A stretch of 64,000 bases of DNA from Naumannella cuiyingiana (lineage in GTDB: Bacteria > Actinomycetota > Actinomycetes > Propionibacteriales > Propionibacteriaceae). The stretch is taken from contig NZ_JACBZS010000001.1 in assembly GCF_013408305.1 (NCBI RefSeq), positions 3,224,001 through 3,288,000 of the forward strand, in the 5' to 3' direction. The notes beneath the pieces were generated by a model. The model did no database searches. It saw only the letters and a list, made by a program, of their open reading frames with translations, and was not told where the DNA came from. The position numbers and the translations under genes were made by a program. Shown here one piece after another: positions 1 to 10,504 of this stretch (positions are counted from its first letter, which is position 1; the number at the start of each line of letters is the position of its first letter).

Positions 1-141
1 GGGATCGGCCAGAAGACGGTCGAGATCGCGGCGAAGGCGATCCGCGGTGAGGCCGTCGAACCGTTCGTCGACACCGGGTTCTACTGGTACGACAAGAACA
101 ACATCGACGATCCGGAGATCGCGGCCAATCTCTACGAGTGA
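1..141 (+). CDS. C-terminal end of sugar-binding protein of an ABC transporter (partial)
   Basis: The window opens inside an open frame that runs 46 codons to a TGA at 139-141. The visible end ([18 protein letters not shown], then a short acidic end) resembles the C-terminus of ribose/xylose-type periplasmic-binding-protein-like lipoproteins of actinobacterial sugar ABC importers, which often end with an aromatic patch of this kind followed by IAANLY-like residues. The rest of the gene lies outside the window, so the family call rests on this tail only. The FadR-type regulator just downstream, on the opposite strand, would suit control of sugar-acid or sugar uptake, but that is inference. Confidence 0.5.
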   Translation, partial: GIGQKTVEIAAKAIRGEAVEPFVDTGFYWYDKNNIDDPEIAANLYE

Positions 142-187
142 GCCCGGCTCCACGGGTGGATCCGACCGATCCGGCGGCGGGCGGGGC

Positions 188-901
188 TCACTCCCCGTCG
201 CCGGACGGCTCGGCCACCGCGCCGGATTCGTCGAGCACGGCGCGCCGGATCCAGTTCTCCACCCCACCGATGTGCACGATCATCGCCGACTCGGCGAGCC
301 GCGGGTCGCCGATCGCGAGGGCATCGACGATGCTGCGGTGCTCGTTCAGCGTCCGCTCGACCGACCGCTTCTGGGTGATCCCGCGCCACAACCGGGCCCG
401 CACGGTCGAGGACGCCAGACCATCGAGCAGGCCGGTCAGGTAGCCGTTGCCGCCGACCTCCGCGATCAGGTGATGGAACGCCATGTCGTGGCCCACCACG
501 TCCTCGACATCGTCGGGGTCCACGTCGTCGACATTGGCCCGCAGTTCGGCAACCTGCGCCTCGGTGATCCGGGGCGCCGCCAGCGCGGCCGCCGACGCCT
601 CCAGCACCCGGCGTACCGCCATCAGATCGAGGATCGACGAATCGCGCTGCAACTCGACCATGAACGAGACGGCATCGCGCAGCATCGCGGGCTGCAGGCT
701 GGTCACATAGGTGCCGTCACCGCGTCGCACGCTCAACACGTTGATCATCTCGAGCGCCTTCACCGCCTCGCGCAGCGAACCGCGCGACAGCCCCAACTGT
801 TCGCTCAGCTCCTTCTCCGGAGGCAGGCGATCACCGGAGCCGAGCTCGCCGGAAGCGATCATCTGCCTGATCTTCGCGACGGCCTCATCGGTCAGACTCA
901 T
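188..901 (-). CDS. FadR-subfamily GntR transcriptional regulator
   Basis: A 237-residue DNA-binding repressor or activator. The N-terminal ~70 residues form a GntR winged helix-turn-helix ([20 protein letters not shown], then [10 protein letters not shown]). The rest is an all-helical FCD ligand domain with the usual Asp/His positions ([21 protein letters not shown]), which in the family bind a metal and a small carboxylate. It starts at an ATG with a TACACT box 6 nt upstream, suggesting a leaderless mRNA. It is divergent from hisF with only 33 bp between them. Effector unknown; sugar acids or dicarboxylates are common for FadR members. The upstream sugar-binding protein is the likeliest target by position. 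Confidence 0.85.
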   Translation of the reverse strand: MSLTDEAVAKIRQMIASGELGSGDRLPPEKELSEQLGLSRGSLREAVKALEMINVLSVRRGDGTYVTSLQPAMLRDAVSFMVELQRDSSILDLMAVRRVLEASAAALAAPRITEAQVAELRANVDDVDPDDVEDVVGHDMAFHHLIAEVGGNGYLTGLLDGLASSTVRARLWRGITQKRSVERTLNEHRSIVDALAIGDPRLAESAMIVHIGGVENWIRRAVLDESGAVAEPSGDGE

Positions 902-934
902 GCGCGCAGTGTAGGCCGACGTAGACTCACGTCC
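902..934. promoter_or_regulatory. Overlapping divergent leaderless promoters of the GntR gene and hisF
   Basis: The 33-bp gap holds TAGACT at 922-927 (7 nt before the hisF ATG) and, on the minus strand, TACACT (908-913) 6 nt before the GntR ATG. Both fit TANNNT -10 boxes whose start sites would fall at the start codons. No good -35 boxes were seen. Confidence 0.5.
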
Positions 935-1711
935 ATGGCGTTGGCTCTTCGCGTGATCGCGTGTCTCGACGTCCACGACGGCCGGGTCGTCAAGGGCGTG
1001 AACTTCGCGAACCTGGCCGACGCGGGGGATCCGGTCGACCTGGCTGCCGGCTACGGGGCCGCGGGCGCGGACGAGATCGTCTTCCTCGACATCTCGGCCT
1101 CCGCGCAGGAGCGGGCGACCACCCGCGAGACGGTGCGGGCGACCGCCGAGCGGGTCTTCATCCCGCTCACGGTCGGTGGCGGCGTGCGCAGCGTCGACGA
1201 TGTCGATCAGTTGTTGCGCAGCGGTGCCGACAAGGTGGGCATCAACACCGCCGCGCTGGCGCGGCCCGACCTGATCGGCGAGGTCGGCCAGCGATTCGGT
1301 GATCAGGTGCTGGTGTTGTCGGTCGACGCTCGGCGCGAGCCCGGTCAGCCGTCGGGATTCGGTGTGACCACCCACGGCGGGCGGCGGTCCGCGGGCCGGG
1401 ATGCGATCGCCTGGGCGCGTGAGGCCGCGGAGCGCGGCGCGGGGGAGATCTTGTTGAACTCGATGGACGCCGATGGCACCACCGACGGCTTTGACACCGA
1501 GCTGATCGCGGCCGTGCGCGAGGTGGTGGACATTCCGGTGATCGCCTCCGGCGGTGCCGGCCGGGTCGAGGACTTCGTCGCGGCGGCACGGGCCGGCGCC
1601 GACGCCGTGCTGGCCGCGAGCGTCTTCCACTACGGGGTTCTCTCGATCGACGAGGTGAAGCGCGCGCTGGCCGACGCCGGGGTCGAGGTGCGGATCGGGA
1701 GCAAGGCATGA
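935..1711 (+). CDS. hisF: Imidazole glycerol phosphate synthase, cyclase subunit
   Basis: HisF, 258 residues, uses ammonia from the HisH glutaminase to convert PRFAR into imidazole glycerol phosphate and AICAR in histidine synthesis. It is a (beta/alpha)8 barrel with the expected landmarks: [16 protein letters not shown] at the N-terminus with the catalytic Asp of ACLD, VGGGVRS at the phosphate site, NSMDADGT with the second catalytic Asp, and IASGGAG near the C-terminus. Length is normal. No other his gene lies in the window, so hisH must be elsewhere or upstream. The stop overlaps the next start (ATGA), implying translational coupling. Confidence 0.96.
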   Translation: MALALRVIACLDVHDGRVVKGVNFANLADAGDPVDLAAGYGAAGADEIVFLDISASAQERATTRETVRATAERVFIPLTVGGGVRSVDDVDQLLRSGADKVGINTAALARPDLIGEVGQRFGDQVLVLSVDARREPGQPSGFGVTTHGGRRSAGRDAIAWAREAAERGAGEILLNSMDADGTTDGFDTELIAAVREVVDIPVIASGGAGRVEDFVAAARAGADAVLAASVFHYGVLSIDEVKRALADAGVEVRIGSKA

Positions 1712-2625
1712 GGGCCTGGCTGCCGTATGCCTCGATGGAGGAGGCCGAGCGGCTGGCCGGACCGCTGCCCGACGGGGTCGAGATCGACCTCTTCCGCGGG
1801 CCCGCCCGCGGCTGGCCGGACAGCATCGGCGAGGTCGAGTTCTACGTGCTGCCCTACATGTTGGGCACGACGGCGCTCGACCGGGTCGGCGAGATGGCGT
1901 CGCTGCGCGTGGTGCAGGCCCAGACCGCGGGTTATGAGAACATCGCGCCCCTGATTCCCGAGGGTGTCACCTTGTGCAATGCGGCCGGGGTGCACGACAC
2001 GGCGACCGCCGAGCTGGCCATCGCGCTGGCTCTGGCCAGCGGGCGGCGGATCGGTGAGTACGCCCGGGACCAGGCGAGCGGGACCTGGGATCCGCAGTGG
2101 GGCCGCTCGATCGCCGATCAGCGGATCCTGATCGTCGGCCACGGTCGCATCGGCAAGGCGATCGAGGCCCGGCTCGCCGGGTTCGAGACCGCGTCGATCA
2201 CCCGGGTGGCGAGCCGCGCGCGCCCGGGCGTACACGGTGTCGACGAGCTGGACGAGCTGTTGCCCGACGCCGATGTGGTGTTCCTGATCGCCCCGCACAC
2301 CCCGCAGACCGATCGGCTCTTCGACGCCGCCCGGCTGGCCCGGATGCCCGACGGGGCCCTGCTGGTGAATGTCTCACGCGGGCCGCTGGTCGACACCGCG
2401 GCCCTGACGGCAGAGACCGCATCGGGGCGGCTGCGGGCCGCGCTCGATGTCGTCGATCCCGAGCCGCTGCCGAGCGAGCACCCGCTGTGGCGTACCGATG
2501 GCGTACTGCTCACCCCTCACGTCGGCGGGGCCGCGTCATCGTTCCCGCCCCGGATCGGGCGGCTGATCGGTACCCAGTTGCGTGCCTTCGCCGCCGGCGA
2601 GCCGCTGCTCAATGTCGTGAACTGA
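1708..2625 (+). CDS. D-isomer-specific 2-hydroxyacid dehydrogenase
   Basis: A 305-residue NAD(P)-dependent oxidoreductase of the D-2-hydroxyacid dehydrogenase family, probably reducing a 2-oxoacid or glyoxylate-like substrate. The Rossmann motif G144-x-G-xx-G (VGHGRIGKA) is clear, and the catalytic triad is visible: Arg in [10 protein letters not shown], Glu in DVVDPEPLP and His in LTPHVGG. It overlaps hisF by 4 bp, so the two are co-translated, although no histidine step needs it. A 19-bp tandem duplication covers its stop codon. Substrate cannot be told from sequence; glyoxylate/hydroxypyruvate or phosphoglycerate-like acids are possibilities. Confidence 0.88.
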   Translation: MRAWLPYASMEEAERLAGPLPDGVEIDLFRGPARGWPDSIGEVEFYVLPYMLGTTALDRVGEMASLRVVQAQTAGYENIAPLIPEGVTLCNAAGVHDTATAELAIALALASGRRIGEYARDQASGTWDPQWGRSIADQRILIVGHGRIGKAIEARLAGFETASITRVASRARPGVHGVDELDELLPDADVVFLIAPHTPQTDRLFDAARLARMPDGALLVNVSRGPLVDTAALTAETASGRLRAALDVVDPEPLPSEHPLWRTDGVLLTPHVGGAASSFPPRIGRLIGTQLRAFAAGEPLLNVVN

Positions 2626-2652
2626 CTCCTGCGTCGTGAACTGACTCCTGCG
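2615..2652 (+). repeat. 19-bp perfect tandem duplication across a stop codon
   Basis: The unit tcgtgaactgactcctgcg occurs twice head to tail (2615-2633 and 2634-2652). The first copy contains the TGA of the dehydrogenase gene, so the second is a downstream echo of the gene end. Similar end-of-gene duplications occur elsewhere in the window. Confidence 0.9.
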
Positions 2653-2686
2653 GGTCGGCTCCGGCGGCGTTGTGGTCGAATGGGGC

Positions 2687-3103
2687 ATGGCCACCCAGGA
2701 TCCCGACTGCCTGTTCTGCAAGATCATCGCGGGGGAGATCCCTTCGCGGCAGGTGTATGCCGACGACGCGGCGATCGCCTTCCTCGACATCAACCCGTTC
2801 CATCGCGGACACACCCTGGTGGTGCCCCGGGAGCACGCGCCGGACCTGCTGGCCGGCGATGCCGGGCTGGGGGAGATCGCACCGGCCGTCGATGCCACGG
2901 CACGGCTGCTGCGCGACCGGCTGCAGCCCGCCGGGATGAACATCTTCTCCTCGGCCGGTCCGGTCGCCGGCCAGGAGATCTTCCACACCCACGTGCACCT
3001 GATCCCGCGCTATGCCGAGCGCCCCGGCCTGCGCGGCCTGTTCGACCGCGATCTCGCCGCCGGCGACGATCTCGACATCGTGCACGCCGAGCTCACGGCC
3101 TGA
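2687..3103 (+). CDS. HIT-family nucleotide hydrolase/transferase
   Basis: A 138-residue histidine-triad protein. The N-terminal CLFCKIIAGEIP is the usual start of the Hint/HinT-like group, and the active site HTHVHLIP gives the HxHxHxxP motif (H100, H102, H104) that binds and cleaves nucleotide alpha-phosphates, for example AMP-lysine or adenylylated intermediates. The ATG at 2687 is preferred over an in-frame GTG at 2672 because homologs begin just before the first Cys pair. Probably cytosolic; the in vivo substrate is unknown. Confidence 0.92.
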   Translation: MATQDPDCLFCKIIAGEIPSRQVYADDAAIAFLDINPFHRGHTLVVPREHAPDLLAGDAGLGEIAPAVDATARLLRDRLQPAGMNIFSSAGPVAGQEIFHTHVHLIPRYAERPGLRGLFDRDLAAGDDLDIVHAELTA

Positions 3104-3161
3104 CCCGCCCGGATGCGGGGTCACCCTGCGGGCGCGGGAGCCGGAACGCCTCGCACGGGTC

Positions 3162-3173
3162 TAGGGTGGTGCC
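3162..3173 (+). promoter_or_regulatory. Putative leaderless promoter of ilvD
   Basis: TAGGGT at 3162-3167 ends 6 nt before the ilvD ATG (3174), and there is no Shine-Dalgarno sequence, so transcription probably begins at the start codon. Confidence 0.5.
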
Positions 3174-4904
3174 ATGTCCGTTGATCTGCCCGACGCAGCC
3201 GTCGATTCCCCAGGCAACGCCGTCGGCGTGGACCCCAAGCCCCGCTCCCGTACCGTCACCGACGGGCTCGAGGCCACCGCCGCGCGCGGCATGTTGCGGG
3301 CGGTCGGGATGGACGACGACGACTTCGCCAAGCCGCAGGTCGGGGTGGCATCGAGCTGGAACGAGATCACGCCCTGCAACCTCTCCCTGGACCGGCTCGC
3401 CAAGGCGGTCAAGGACGGCGTCCACGCCGCGGGCGGCTATCCGCTGGAGTTCGGGACGATCAGCGTCTCCGACGGCATCTCGATGGGCCACGAGGGGATG
3501 CACTACTCGCTGGTCAGCCGCGAGGTGATCGCCGATTCGGTGGAGACGGTGATGGCGGCCGAGCGGATGGACGGCAGCGTGCTGCTCGCCGGCTGCGACA
3601 AATCGCTGCCCGGCATGCTGATGGCCGCGGCCCGCCTCGACCTCGCCTCGGTCTTCGTCTACGCCGGATCGATCCTGCCCGGTCGCCTCGGCGACAAGGA
3701 CGTGACGATCATCGACGCCTTCGAGGCGGTCGGTGCCTGCGTCAAGGGCCTGATCACGCGCGAGCAGGTCACCGAGGTGGAGAAGGCGATCTGCCCGGGC
3801 GAGGGCGCTTGCGGCGGCATGTACACGGCCAACACGATGGCCAGCGCCGCCGAGGCGCTCGGCATGGCGCTGCCGGGTTCGGCGGCGCCGCCCGCGGTCG
3901 ATCGGCGCCGCGACGGCATCGCCCGCCGGTCGGGCGAGGCCGTTGTCGAGCTGCTTCGCCGCGGGATCACCGCGCGCGACATCTTGACCAAGCCGGCCTT
4001 CGAGAACGCGATCGCCGTGACGATGGCCTTCGGCGGCTCGACCAATGCCGTCCTGCACCTGCTGGCGATCGCCAACGAGGCGGGCGTCGAGCTGACCATC
4101 GACGACTTCGCCCGGATCGGCCGCCGGGTCCCGCACCTGGGCGACCTGAAGCCGTTCGGCCGCTATGTGATGTCCGATGTCGACCGGGTCGGCGGCGTAC
4201 CCGTCGTGATGAAGGCCCTGCTGGACGCCGACCTGATCAACGGCGACTGCCTGACCGTCACGGGCAGGACGGTGGCCGAGAACCTGGCCGACATCGCCCC
4301 GCCGGACATCGACGGAACGATCATCCGGGCGATGGATGCGCCGATCCATCCCTCCGGTGGAATCACCATCCTGACGGGCAATCTCGCGCCCGAGGGAGCG
4401 GTGGTGAAGAGCGCCGGCTTCGACGAGTCGGTGATCAACGGCACGGCGCGGGTCTTCGATGGCGAGCGCGCGGCGATGGATGCGTTGGAAGACGGCACGA
4501 TCGCGGCCGGCGACGTCGTGGTGATCAGGTACGAGGGCCCGAAGGGCGGCCCGGGGATGCGCGAGATGTTGGCGATCACCGGCGCGATCAAGGGCGCCGG
4601 GCTCGGCAAGGACGTCATGTTGATCACCGACGGCCGGTTCTCCGGTGGCACGACCGGCCTGTGTGTCGGGCACATCGCGCCGGAGGCCGCCGACGGGGGC
4701 CCGATCGCGCTGCTGCGCGACGGTGATGCCATCACCCTCGATGTCGCGAACGGATCGCTCACCGTCGACGTCTCCGAGGAGGAGCTGGACCGGCGCCGCG
4801 CGGCCTGGACCGCTCCCGAGCCGCCGGAGCGAGCGCGCCGCGGTGTGCTGCGCAAGTACGCCGCCACGGTGCAGTCCGCCAGCCGGGGAGCCGTCTGTGG
4901 CTGA
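3174..4904 (+). CDS. ilvD: Dihydroxy-acid dehydratase
   Basis: IlvD, 576 residues, dehydrates 2,3-dihydroxy-isovalerate and -3-methylvalerate to the keto acids of valine and isoleucine. It is an Fe-S and Mg enzyme. Cys ligands appear in [22 protein letters not shown] and [15 protein letters not shown]; the C-terminal signature [19 protein letters not shown] and the end SRGAVCG are typical. Length is normal. It sits just upstream of ilvBNC but is separated from it by an attenuator leader, so it can be expressed independently. Confidence 0.97.
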   Translation: MSVDLPDAAVDSPGNAVGVDPKPRSRTVTDGLEATAARGMLRAVGMDDDDFAKPQVGVASSWNEITPCNLSLDRLAKAVKDGVHAAGGYPLEFGTISVSDGISMGHEGMHYSLVSREVIADSVETVMAAERMDGSVLLAGCDKSLPGMLMAAARLDLASVFVYAGSILPGRLGDKDVTIIDAFEAVGACVKGLITREQVTEVEKAICPGEGACGGMYTANTMASAAEALGMALPGSAAPPAVDRRRDGIARRSGEAVVELLRRGITARDILTKPAFENAIAVTMAFGGSTNAVLHLLAIANEAGVELTIDDFARIGRRVPHLGDLKPFGRYVMSDVDRVGGVPVVMKALLDADLINGDCLTVTGRTVAENLADIAPPDIDGTIIRAMDAPIHPSGGITILTGNLAPEGAVVKSAGFDESVINGTARVFDGERAAMDALEDGTIAAGDVVVIRYEGPKGGPGMREMLAITGAIKGAGLGKDVMLITDGRFSGGTTGLCVGHIAPEAADGGPIALLRDGDAITLDVANGSLTVDVSEEELDRRRAAWTAPEPPERARRGVLRKYAATVQSASRGAVCG

Positions 4905-4977
4905 CCGCATGACGACGCGCGCGTCTCGGCATGTGGAAAATCCGTCCCGATGATTGACACGAGGGGGATGCCGCGGG

Positions 4978-5031
4978 TTGAGTGTCCTCGTGCGCAGCAT
5001 CCTCCTCGTAATCGTCAGGCGTGTCGGCTGA
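4978..5031 (+). CDS. Putative ilvB attenuator leader peptide (Val/Leu/Ile-rich)
   Basis: A 17-codon frame starting TTG reads [17 protein letters not shown] and stops at 5029-5031. Eleven of 17 residues are Val, Leu or Ile, the three end products of the pathway whose genes follow. A purine-rich stretch (gaggggg, 4961-4967) lies 10 nt before the TTG. An in-frame TTG at 4954 and a GTG at 4990 are alternative starts. With the hairpin over its last codons and the terminator downstream, this fits ribosome-mediated attenuation as known for ilvB of Corynebacterium. Function is inferred from position and composition. Confidence 0.7.
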   Translation: MSVLVRSILLVIVRRVG

Positions 5032-5086
5032 GACCACCAGCTCTCCGACGCGCCACCCCGTATGCCCACCGGCAGCGGGGTTTTTT
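5020..5086 (+). terminator. ilvBNC attenuator: pause hairpin and intrinsic terminator
   Basis: An 8-bp stem (cgtgtcgg 5020-5027 with ccgacgcg 5045-5052, one G-U) covers the last codons and stop of the leader frame. Next comes a terminator hairpin, ccccg/cgggg (5056-5060, 5076-5080) with an inner tgcc/ggca pair, followed by T6 at 5081-5086. The arrangement matches the leader before cimA at 19.85-19.91 kb. Confidence 0.75.
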
Positions 5087-5187
5087 GTTGGGATCACGAG
5101 TCCCGGCGAAGCACCTGATGATCACCGAGGAGGGTGCCGGCACCGCAGCACCCCGAGCCAACAGCGAAACGGTCAGAAAGGCCCACG

Positions 5188-6978
5188 ATGTCCGACACCC
5201 GAGCGAGCGAAGCAGCTCCGAAGCCCGAACGCCCCGCCCGGCCCCGCCCGACGCGGCTCACCGGCTCCCAGGCCCTGGTACGGGCGCTCGAACTCGTCGG
5301 CGCGGACACCGTCTTCGGCATTCCCGGCGGCGCGATCCTGCCGGCCTATGACCCCCTGTACGACTCCGAGGCCGTCCGGCACATCCTGGTCCGGCACGAA
5401 CAGGGCGCCGGCCACGCCGCCCAGGGGTACGCCATGGCGACCGGCAAGGTCGGGGTGTGCATGGCCACCTCCGGGCCGGGCGCGACCAACCTCGTCACCC
5501 CGCTGGCCGATGCCTACATGGACTCCGTGCCGATCGTCGCGATCACCGGCCAGGTGAACAGCGCCGCCATCGGCACCGATGCCTTCCAGGAGGCCGACAT
5601 CCGCGGCATCACGATGCCGATCACCAAGCACAACTTCCTCGTCACCGATCCGGTGGAGATCCCGCACGCCATCGCCGCGGCGTTCCACCTGGCGGCCACC
5701 GGCCGGCCCGGCCCGGTGCTGGTCGACATCTCCAAGGACGCGCTGCAGGCCGAGGCGGAGTTCGCCTGGCCCGAGGAGCTGGATCTGCCCGGCTACCGGC
5801 CGGTCACGCAGCCCCATGCCAAGCAGGTGCGCGAGGCCGCCCGGCTGGTCCGCGAGTCCTCGCGCCCGGTGCTCTATGTCGGCGGCGGGGTGGTCAAGGC
5901 CGCGGCCTATGCCGAGCTGGCCGAGCTGGTCGAGCTGACCGGCATCCCGGTGGTGACCACCCTGATGGCCCGCGGCGCCCTGCCGGACAGCCACCCGCTG
6001 AACTTCGGCATGCCGGGCATGCACGGTGCGGTGCCCGCGGTCGGCGCGCTGCAGCGCAGCGACCTGCTGATCTCCCTCGGGGCGCGCTTCGATGACCGGG
6101 TCACCGGCGACCTGGCCACCTTCGCCACCGAGGCCAAGGTGGTGCACGCCGACATCGATCCGGCCGAGATCTCCAAGAACCGGGTCGCCGACGTCCCGAT
6201 CGTCGGTGACGTCAAGGTGATGATGCGCCAGTTGATCGACGAGCTGGCCGGGACCGAGCTGCCCGACCTGGCGCCGTGGCAGGAGCGGCTGCGCGGGATG
6301 AAGGAGCGCTATCCGACCGGCTGGGACGAGCCGGCCGACGGCACGCTGTCGCCGCAGCAGGTGATCCAGCGGATCGGGGAGCTGGCCGGGCCGGAGGCCT
6401 ATTTCGCGACCGGTGTGGGCCAGCACCAGATGTGGGCGGCGCATTTCCTGCCCCACGAGCTGCCCGGCCGTTGGCTGAACTCCGGTGGACTCGGCACCAT
6501 GGGCTACTGCGTGCCCGCCGCGATGGGGGCCAAGGCCGGGCAGCCGGATGCGGTGGTCTGGGGGATCGACGGCGACGGCTGCTTCCAGATGACCAACCAG
6601 GAGCTGGCCACCTGTGCGGTCGAAGGGATTCCGATCAAGATCGCCGTGATCAACAACCAGTCGCTCGGCATGGTCCGGCAGTGGCAGACCCTGTTCTACG
6701 AAGGTCGCTACTCCAATACGGATCTGAAGACCAACCAGATCCCGGACTTCGTCAAGCTGGCCGAGGCGCTCGGCTGCGTCGGGCTGCGCGCCGTGGCGCC
6801 CGAGCAGGTCGACGAGGTGATCAACCAGGCGATGTCGATCAACGACCGTCCGGTGGTCGTGGAGTTCGTGGTGCACAAGGACGCGATGGTCTGGCCGATG
6901 GTCGCAGCCGGCACCAGCAACGACGCCATCAAGATCGCCAGGGACATGGCGCCGGAGTGGGAGGACGAGGCACTGTGA
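5188..6978 (+). CDS. ilvB: Acetolactate synthase, large (catalytic) subunit
   Basis: The 596-residue catalytic subunit condenses two pyruvates to acetolactate, or pyruvate with 2-oxobutanoate, using thiamine diphosphate, Mg and FAD. The ThDP-activating Glu is E71 in [15 protein letters not shown]. The [12 protein letters not shown] segment near residue 461 is the ThDP/Mg motif, and SLGMVRQWQ is typical. The start at 5188 is supported by agaaagg 6-12 nt upstream and by homologs with a variable Pro-rich leader before [12 protein letters not shown]. It ends overlapping ilvN by 4 bp. Expression is probably set by the attenuator upstream. Confidence 0.97.
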   Translation: MSDTRASEAAPKPERPARPRPTRLTGSQALVRALELVGADTVFGIPGGAILPAYDPLYDSEAVRHILVRHEQGAGHAAQGYAMATGKVGVCMATSGPGATNLVTPLADAYMDSVPIVAITGQVNSAAIGTDAFQEADIRGITMPITKHNFLVTDPVEIPHAIAAAFHLAATGRPGPVLVDISKDALQAEAEFAWPEELDLPGYRPVTQPHAKQVREAARLVRESSRPVLYVGGGVVKAAAYAELAELVELTGIPVVTTLMARGALPDSHPLNFGMPGMHGAVPAVGALQRSDLLISLGARFDDRVTGDLATFATEAKVVHADIDPAEISKNRVADVPIVGDVKVMMRQLIDELAGTELPDLAPWQERLRGMKERYPTGWDEPADGTLSPQQVIQRIGELAGPEAYFATGVGQHQMWAAHFLPHELPGRWLNSGGLGTMGYCVPAAMGAKAGQPDAVVWGIDGDGCFQMTNQELATCAVEGIPIKIAVINNQSLGMVRQWQTLFYEGRYSNTDLKTNQIPDFVKLAEALGCVGLRAVAPEQVDEVINQAMSINDRPVVVEFVVHKDAMVWPMVAAGTSNDAIKIARDMAPEWEDEAL

Positions 6979-7526
6979 CCGAACCGACGAGTGCACCGAA
7001 CAGCCGGACACTGAGCGTGCTGGTGCTGAACCAGCCCGGCGTCCTTGCCAGGATCTCCGCGCTGTTCTCCCGGCGCGGGTTCAACATCGACTCGCTCGCG
7101 GTCGGCCAGACCGAGGACCCGGCGATCTCCCGGATCACCGTCGCCACCAGCGTCGACGACCGCGTGCTGGAGCAGCTCACCAAGCAGCTCAACAAGCTCG
7201 TCGAGGTGCTCAAGATCGTCGAGCTGGAGTCCGGGGCGGTACGCCGGGAGCTGATCCTGGTCAAGGTCAGGGCCACCCCGGAGGCGCGCGGGCAGATCCT
7301 CGAGGTCGTGCAGCTCTTCCGCGCCAAGGCGGTCGACGTGACCATCGACACGATCACCATCGAGGCCACCGGGTCCCCGGAGAAGCTGGACGCGCTGCTG
7401 CGGATGCTCGAACCGCACGGCATCCGCGAGCTGGTGCAGTCCGGACTGGTGGCCCTCGGCCGCGGCGCGCGTTCGATCACCGACCGGACCGGACGCAGCG
7501 AACGGCTGCGCCCGGCGAGCGCGTAG
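6975..7526 (+). CDS. ilvN: Acetolactate synthase, small (regulatory) subunit
   Basis: IlvN, 183 residues, stimulates IlvB and gives valine feedback inhibition. It has an N-terminal ACT domain ([33 protein letters not shown]) and a C-terminal ALS_ss_C domain ([21 protein letters not shown]). The GTG start overlaps the ilvB TGA (GTGA), a normal coupling that helps keep subunits in balance. Length and domain order are as expected. Confidence 0.97.
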   Translation: MTEPTSAPNSRTLSVLVLNQPGVLARISALFSRRGFNIDSLAVGQTEDPAISRITVATSVDDRVLEQLTKQLNKLVEVLKIVELESGAVRRELILVKVRATPEARGQILEVVQLFRAKAVDVTIDTITIEATGSPEKLDALLRMLEPHGIRELVQSGLVALGRGARSITDRTGRSERLRPASA

Positions 7527-7562
7527 GGTCGCCTCGGCGACACCACAAGTTTCAGCAACTAG

Positions 7563-8624
<1,062 letters not shown>

Positions 8625-8637
8625 GCGAAGCCGATCA

Positions 8638-8671
8638 CGGGGCCCGGAGACCACCGGTCGTCCGGGCCCCG
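8638..8671. terminator. Bidirectional terminator hairpin after ilvC
   Basis: A perfect 11-bp stem, cggggcccgga (8638-8648) with tccgggccccg (8661-8671) and a 12-nt loop, lies between ilvC and the converging gene that ends at 8673. There is no T tract, common for high-GC actinobacteria. Confidence 0.7.
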
Positions 8672-8672
8672 C

Positions 8673-9308
8673 TCACGTCGTCCAGACCTCGAGGCTGATC
8701 ACCAGCGCGCCGTCCGGGCGTACCCCGCTGAAGACATGGTGCATGCTCCGGACGGGATCGCCGTCGGCCCCAAAGGACTGGGTGGCCGAGCGGCGACAGG
8801 TATCGGTGTACTCGTCGGCGGGCAGCGCGTCGGCCGGCAGATCGCCGTCGCACTTGCCGAAGCGTTCGGTGAGCATCGCGTCGGTCGACGCGGCGTCGGC
8901 GGCCGGCACCACCACGACCGCCGACAACCCCCAGTCCTGGGCCTCGGAATAGCTGCTCTGCAGCACCTCGGTCTGCTCGGGCAAGGTCGTCTCGGCGCGC
9001 GCGTTGATCTCGGCGACGCTGACCTGGTCGCACGTGTGGCCGAGGATCTTGTTCGTGCACCGCGAACCGAGATCGTTGGTGTAGGAGAATCCCGGTACGC
9101 CCCAGCGTCCGGCCATGGTCAGCACCGCGATGATCGCGCCCGCCGCCAGCGCCATGATCACCCCGAGCGTGATCAGGTTGCGCCGGGTCCTCCGCCGCCG
9201 CTCGTCGCGGCGCTGGGCCAGGTGGCTGTGCGCTCCGACGTGGTGCCACTGCGGATCCGGCGTACCGTGCTGACCAGCGACATTGCCCGTCGACCCCTGC
9301 TCGCTCAT
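8673..9308 (-). CDS. Hypothetical single-pass membrane protein
   Basis: A 211-residue protein I do not recognise. The first ~45 residues are hydrophilic with a basic run (RRDERRRRTRRN), followed by one membrane helix (LITLGVIMALAAGAIIAVLTMAG, about residues 48-70). The remaining ~140 residues should be extracytoplasmic (positive-inside rule) and hold four Cys (RCTNKILGHTC, GKCDGDL, DTCRRS) that could form two disulfides. The ATG at 9308 is preferred to two upstream Mets in the same frame. It converges on ilvC. A cell-surface role is likely, but nothing more specific can be said. Confidence 0.7.
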   Translation of the reverse strand: MSEQGSTGNVAGQHGTPDPQWHHVGAHSHLAQRRDERRRRTRRNLITLGVIMALAAGAIIAVLTMAGRWGVPGFSYTNDLGSRCTNKILGHTCDQVSVAEINARAETTLPEQTEVLQSSYSEAQDWGLSAVVVVPAADAASTDAMLTERFGKCDGDLPADALPADEYTDTCRRSATQSFGADGDPVRSMHHVFSGVRPDGALVISLEVWTT

Positions 9309-9411
9309 GCCGCCCATCATGCCCGCCCGCCGGGCCGCCACGTCCTCGGCCCGGGGGTGCCCACATCACGGACCCGGGCCGCTGCGCCGCGCCGGATGAT
9401 TGACTCGCGTC

Positions 9412-9975
9412 GTGAGCTATGACCCGGAAGTTCCCGAGCTCGTCCGCCGGGCGTTGCGGGCCTCGCTGCACCAGGGCTACGTGCATGCGACGCGCACCGA
9501 GACCGGGCGGCTGCTGGCGACCCTGGCGGCGACCCGGTCCGGCACGATCGCCGAATGCGGGACCGGGTGCGGGGTGGGCGCGGCATGGCTGCGCAGTGGC
9601 GCCCCGAAGGGCACCAGGGTGGTGACGGCCGAGCTGGATCCGACGCTGGCGCAGATCGCCACCTCGACCTTCGCCGACGATGACATCGACGTGCTGCAGA
9701 CCGACTGGACCGAGCTCGCCGATCATGCGCCGTTCTCGCTGCTGTTCGTCGATGCGGCCTCGGCCAAGCAGGCCGACCGGGAACAACTGATCGAGCTGGT
9801 CGACGCGTGTGGGCTGATCGTGCTCGACGACCTGCAGCCGGCGCCGGAATGGCCGCCGATGGTCGATGGCCGCCTCGACGTGGTGCGGCAGGAGTGGCTG
9901 ACCGATCCGCGGGTCGCCGCGGTCGACGTGCTGGTCGCCGACGACACCTCGGTGCTGATCGCCGCCCGCCGCTGA
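9412..9975 (+). CDS. O-methyltransferase-like SAM-dependent methyltransferase
   Basis: A 187-residue class I methyltransferase. The SAM-binding motif I is IAECGTGCGVGAAWL, the acidic residue after beta2 is in VVTAELDPTLAQIA, and LLFVDAASAKQ is motif II. The layout resembles the caffeoyl-CoA O-methyltransferase-like family, though it is shorter and the metal ligands are not obvious. The GTG at 9412 (MSYDPEVPEL) is chosen; a TTG at 9400 is possible. Substrate unknown. The divergent neighbour is a membrane protein 103 bp away, with no clear functional link. Confidence 0.75.
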   Translation: MSYDPEVPELVRRALRASLHQGYVHATRTETGRLLATLAATRSGTIAECGTGCGVGAAWLRSGAPKGTRVVTAELDPTLAQIATSTFADDDIDVLQTDWTELADHAPFSLLFVDAASAKQADREQLIELVDACGLIVLDDLQPAPEWPPMVDGRLDVVRQEWLTDPRVAAVDVLVADDTSVLIAARR

Positions 9976-10086
9976 GGGCAGGAACCGAGACGTGGCGGGT
10001 CTCGACACCGTGCAATCGGAACCCGCGCGGGCGATGCCGGACTCGTGCAGAGCGGGACCGGACGGATGTCCCGTTCGGTCGACACC

Positions 10087-10110
10087 GACGAAGGAATCGA
10101 CGAAGGAGTT
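10087..10110 (+). repeat. 12-bp duplication containing the Shine-Dalgarno sequence
   Basis: gacgaaggaatc (10087-10098) is followed by gacgaaggagtt (10099-10110). The second copy supplies the ribosome site (aaggag) for the ATG at 10114, so the duplication doubles the ribosome-binding sequence. Confidence 0.7.
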
Positions 10111-10113
10111 GAC

Positions 10114-10437
10114 ATGATCTCGGAACTGCGGCGAACGGTCGGACTGACGGCGGCTGCCACACTCCTGGGACTCGGCGCCCTCGCGGCCGCCGCAGAGCCC
10201 GCCGCCGCGCGGCCGGCGCCCGAGCCGCCGCGGACCGGTAACGGCGTGTGCAGCAAGATCAAGGAGCCCCGCGCGCGGTTTGCCTGTCAGGCCGGGGTGT
10301 CGTTGTCGAAGGTCCGCTACCGGTGCACCAAGAAGGAATGGCGGCTGGGTGAGATCAAGGTCAATCCGTCCACCGGCGGGACCTATCGACAGGGCACGTG
10401 GCACTGCGTGGCCGGCTATTTCTACGTGAAGCCCTAG
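10114..10437 (+). CDS. Small secreted cysteine-containing protein
   Basis: A 107-residue protein not recognised as a named family. It begins with a Sec signal peptide: basic n-region MISELRR, hydrophobic core LTAAATLLGLGALAAAA, and a likely cleavage after an Ala-rich AAA motif near residue 34. The mature ~70-residue domain has four Cys (VCSK, FACQ, YRCTK, WHCV), enough for two disulfides, and is rich in Lys/Arg and aromatic residues, ending WHCVAGYFYVKP. The ATG at 10114 has a strong aaggag. The fold could be a small cationic extracellular protein; antimicrobial, inhibitor or wall-binding roles are only possibilities. Confidence 0.75.
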   Translation: MISELRRTVGLTAAATLLGLGALAAAAEPAAARPAPEPPRTGNGVCSKIKEPRARFACQAGVSLSKVRYRCTKKEWRLGEIKVNPSTGGTYRQGTWHCVAGYFYVKP

Positions 10438-10504
10438 CGGCCCCGTTCCGGCACGATCGCCGATGCCGCGCGCCGTTGAGCGCGAACCGTGGCAGGATGC
10501 CCGG

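Noticed and set aside
4909-4953. A 14-codon ATG frame ([14 protein letters not shown]) just after ilvD as the attenuator peptide
   Set aside because: It contains one Val and no Leu or Ile, and it ends before the hairpins; the frame at 4978 fits far better.
4949-4959. TTGACA at 4954 as a certain -35 box for ilvB
   Set aside because: The matching -10 at 17 bp (gttgag) is poor. It could equally be the TTG start of a longer leader peptide, so it is not listed as a promoter.
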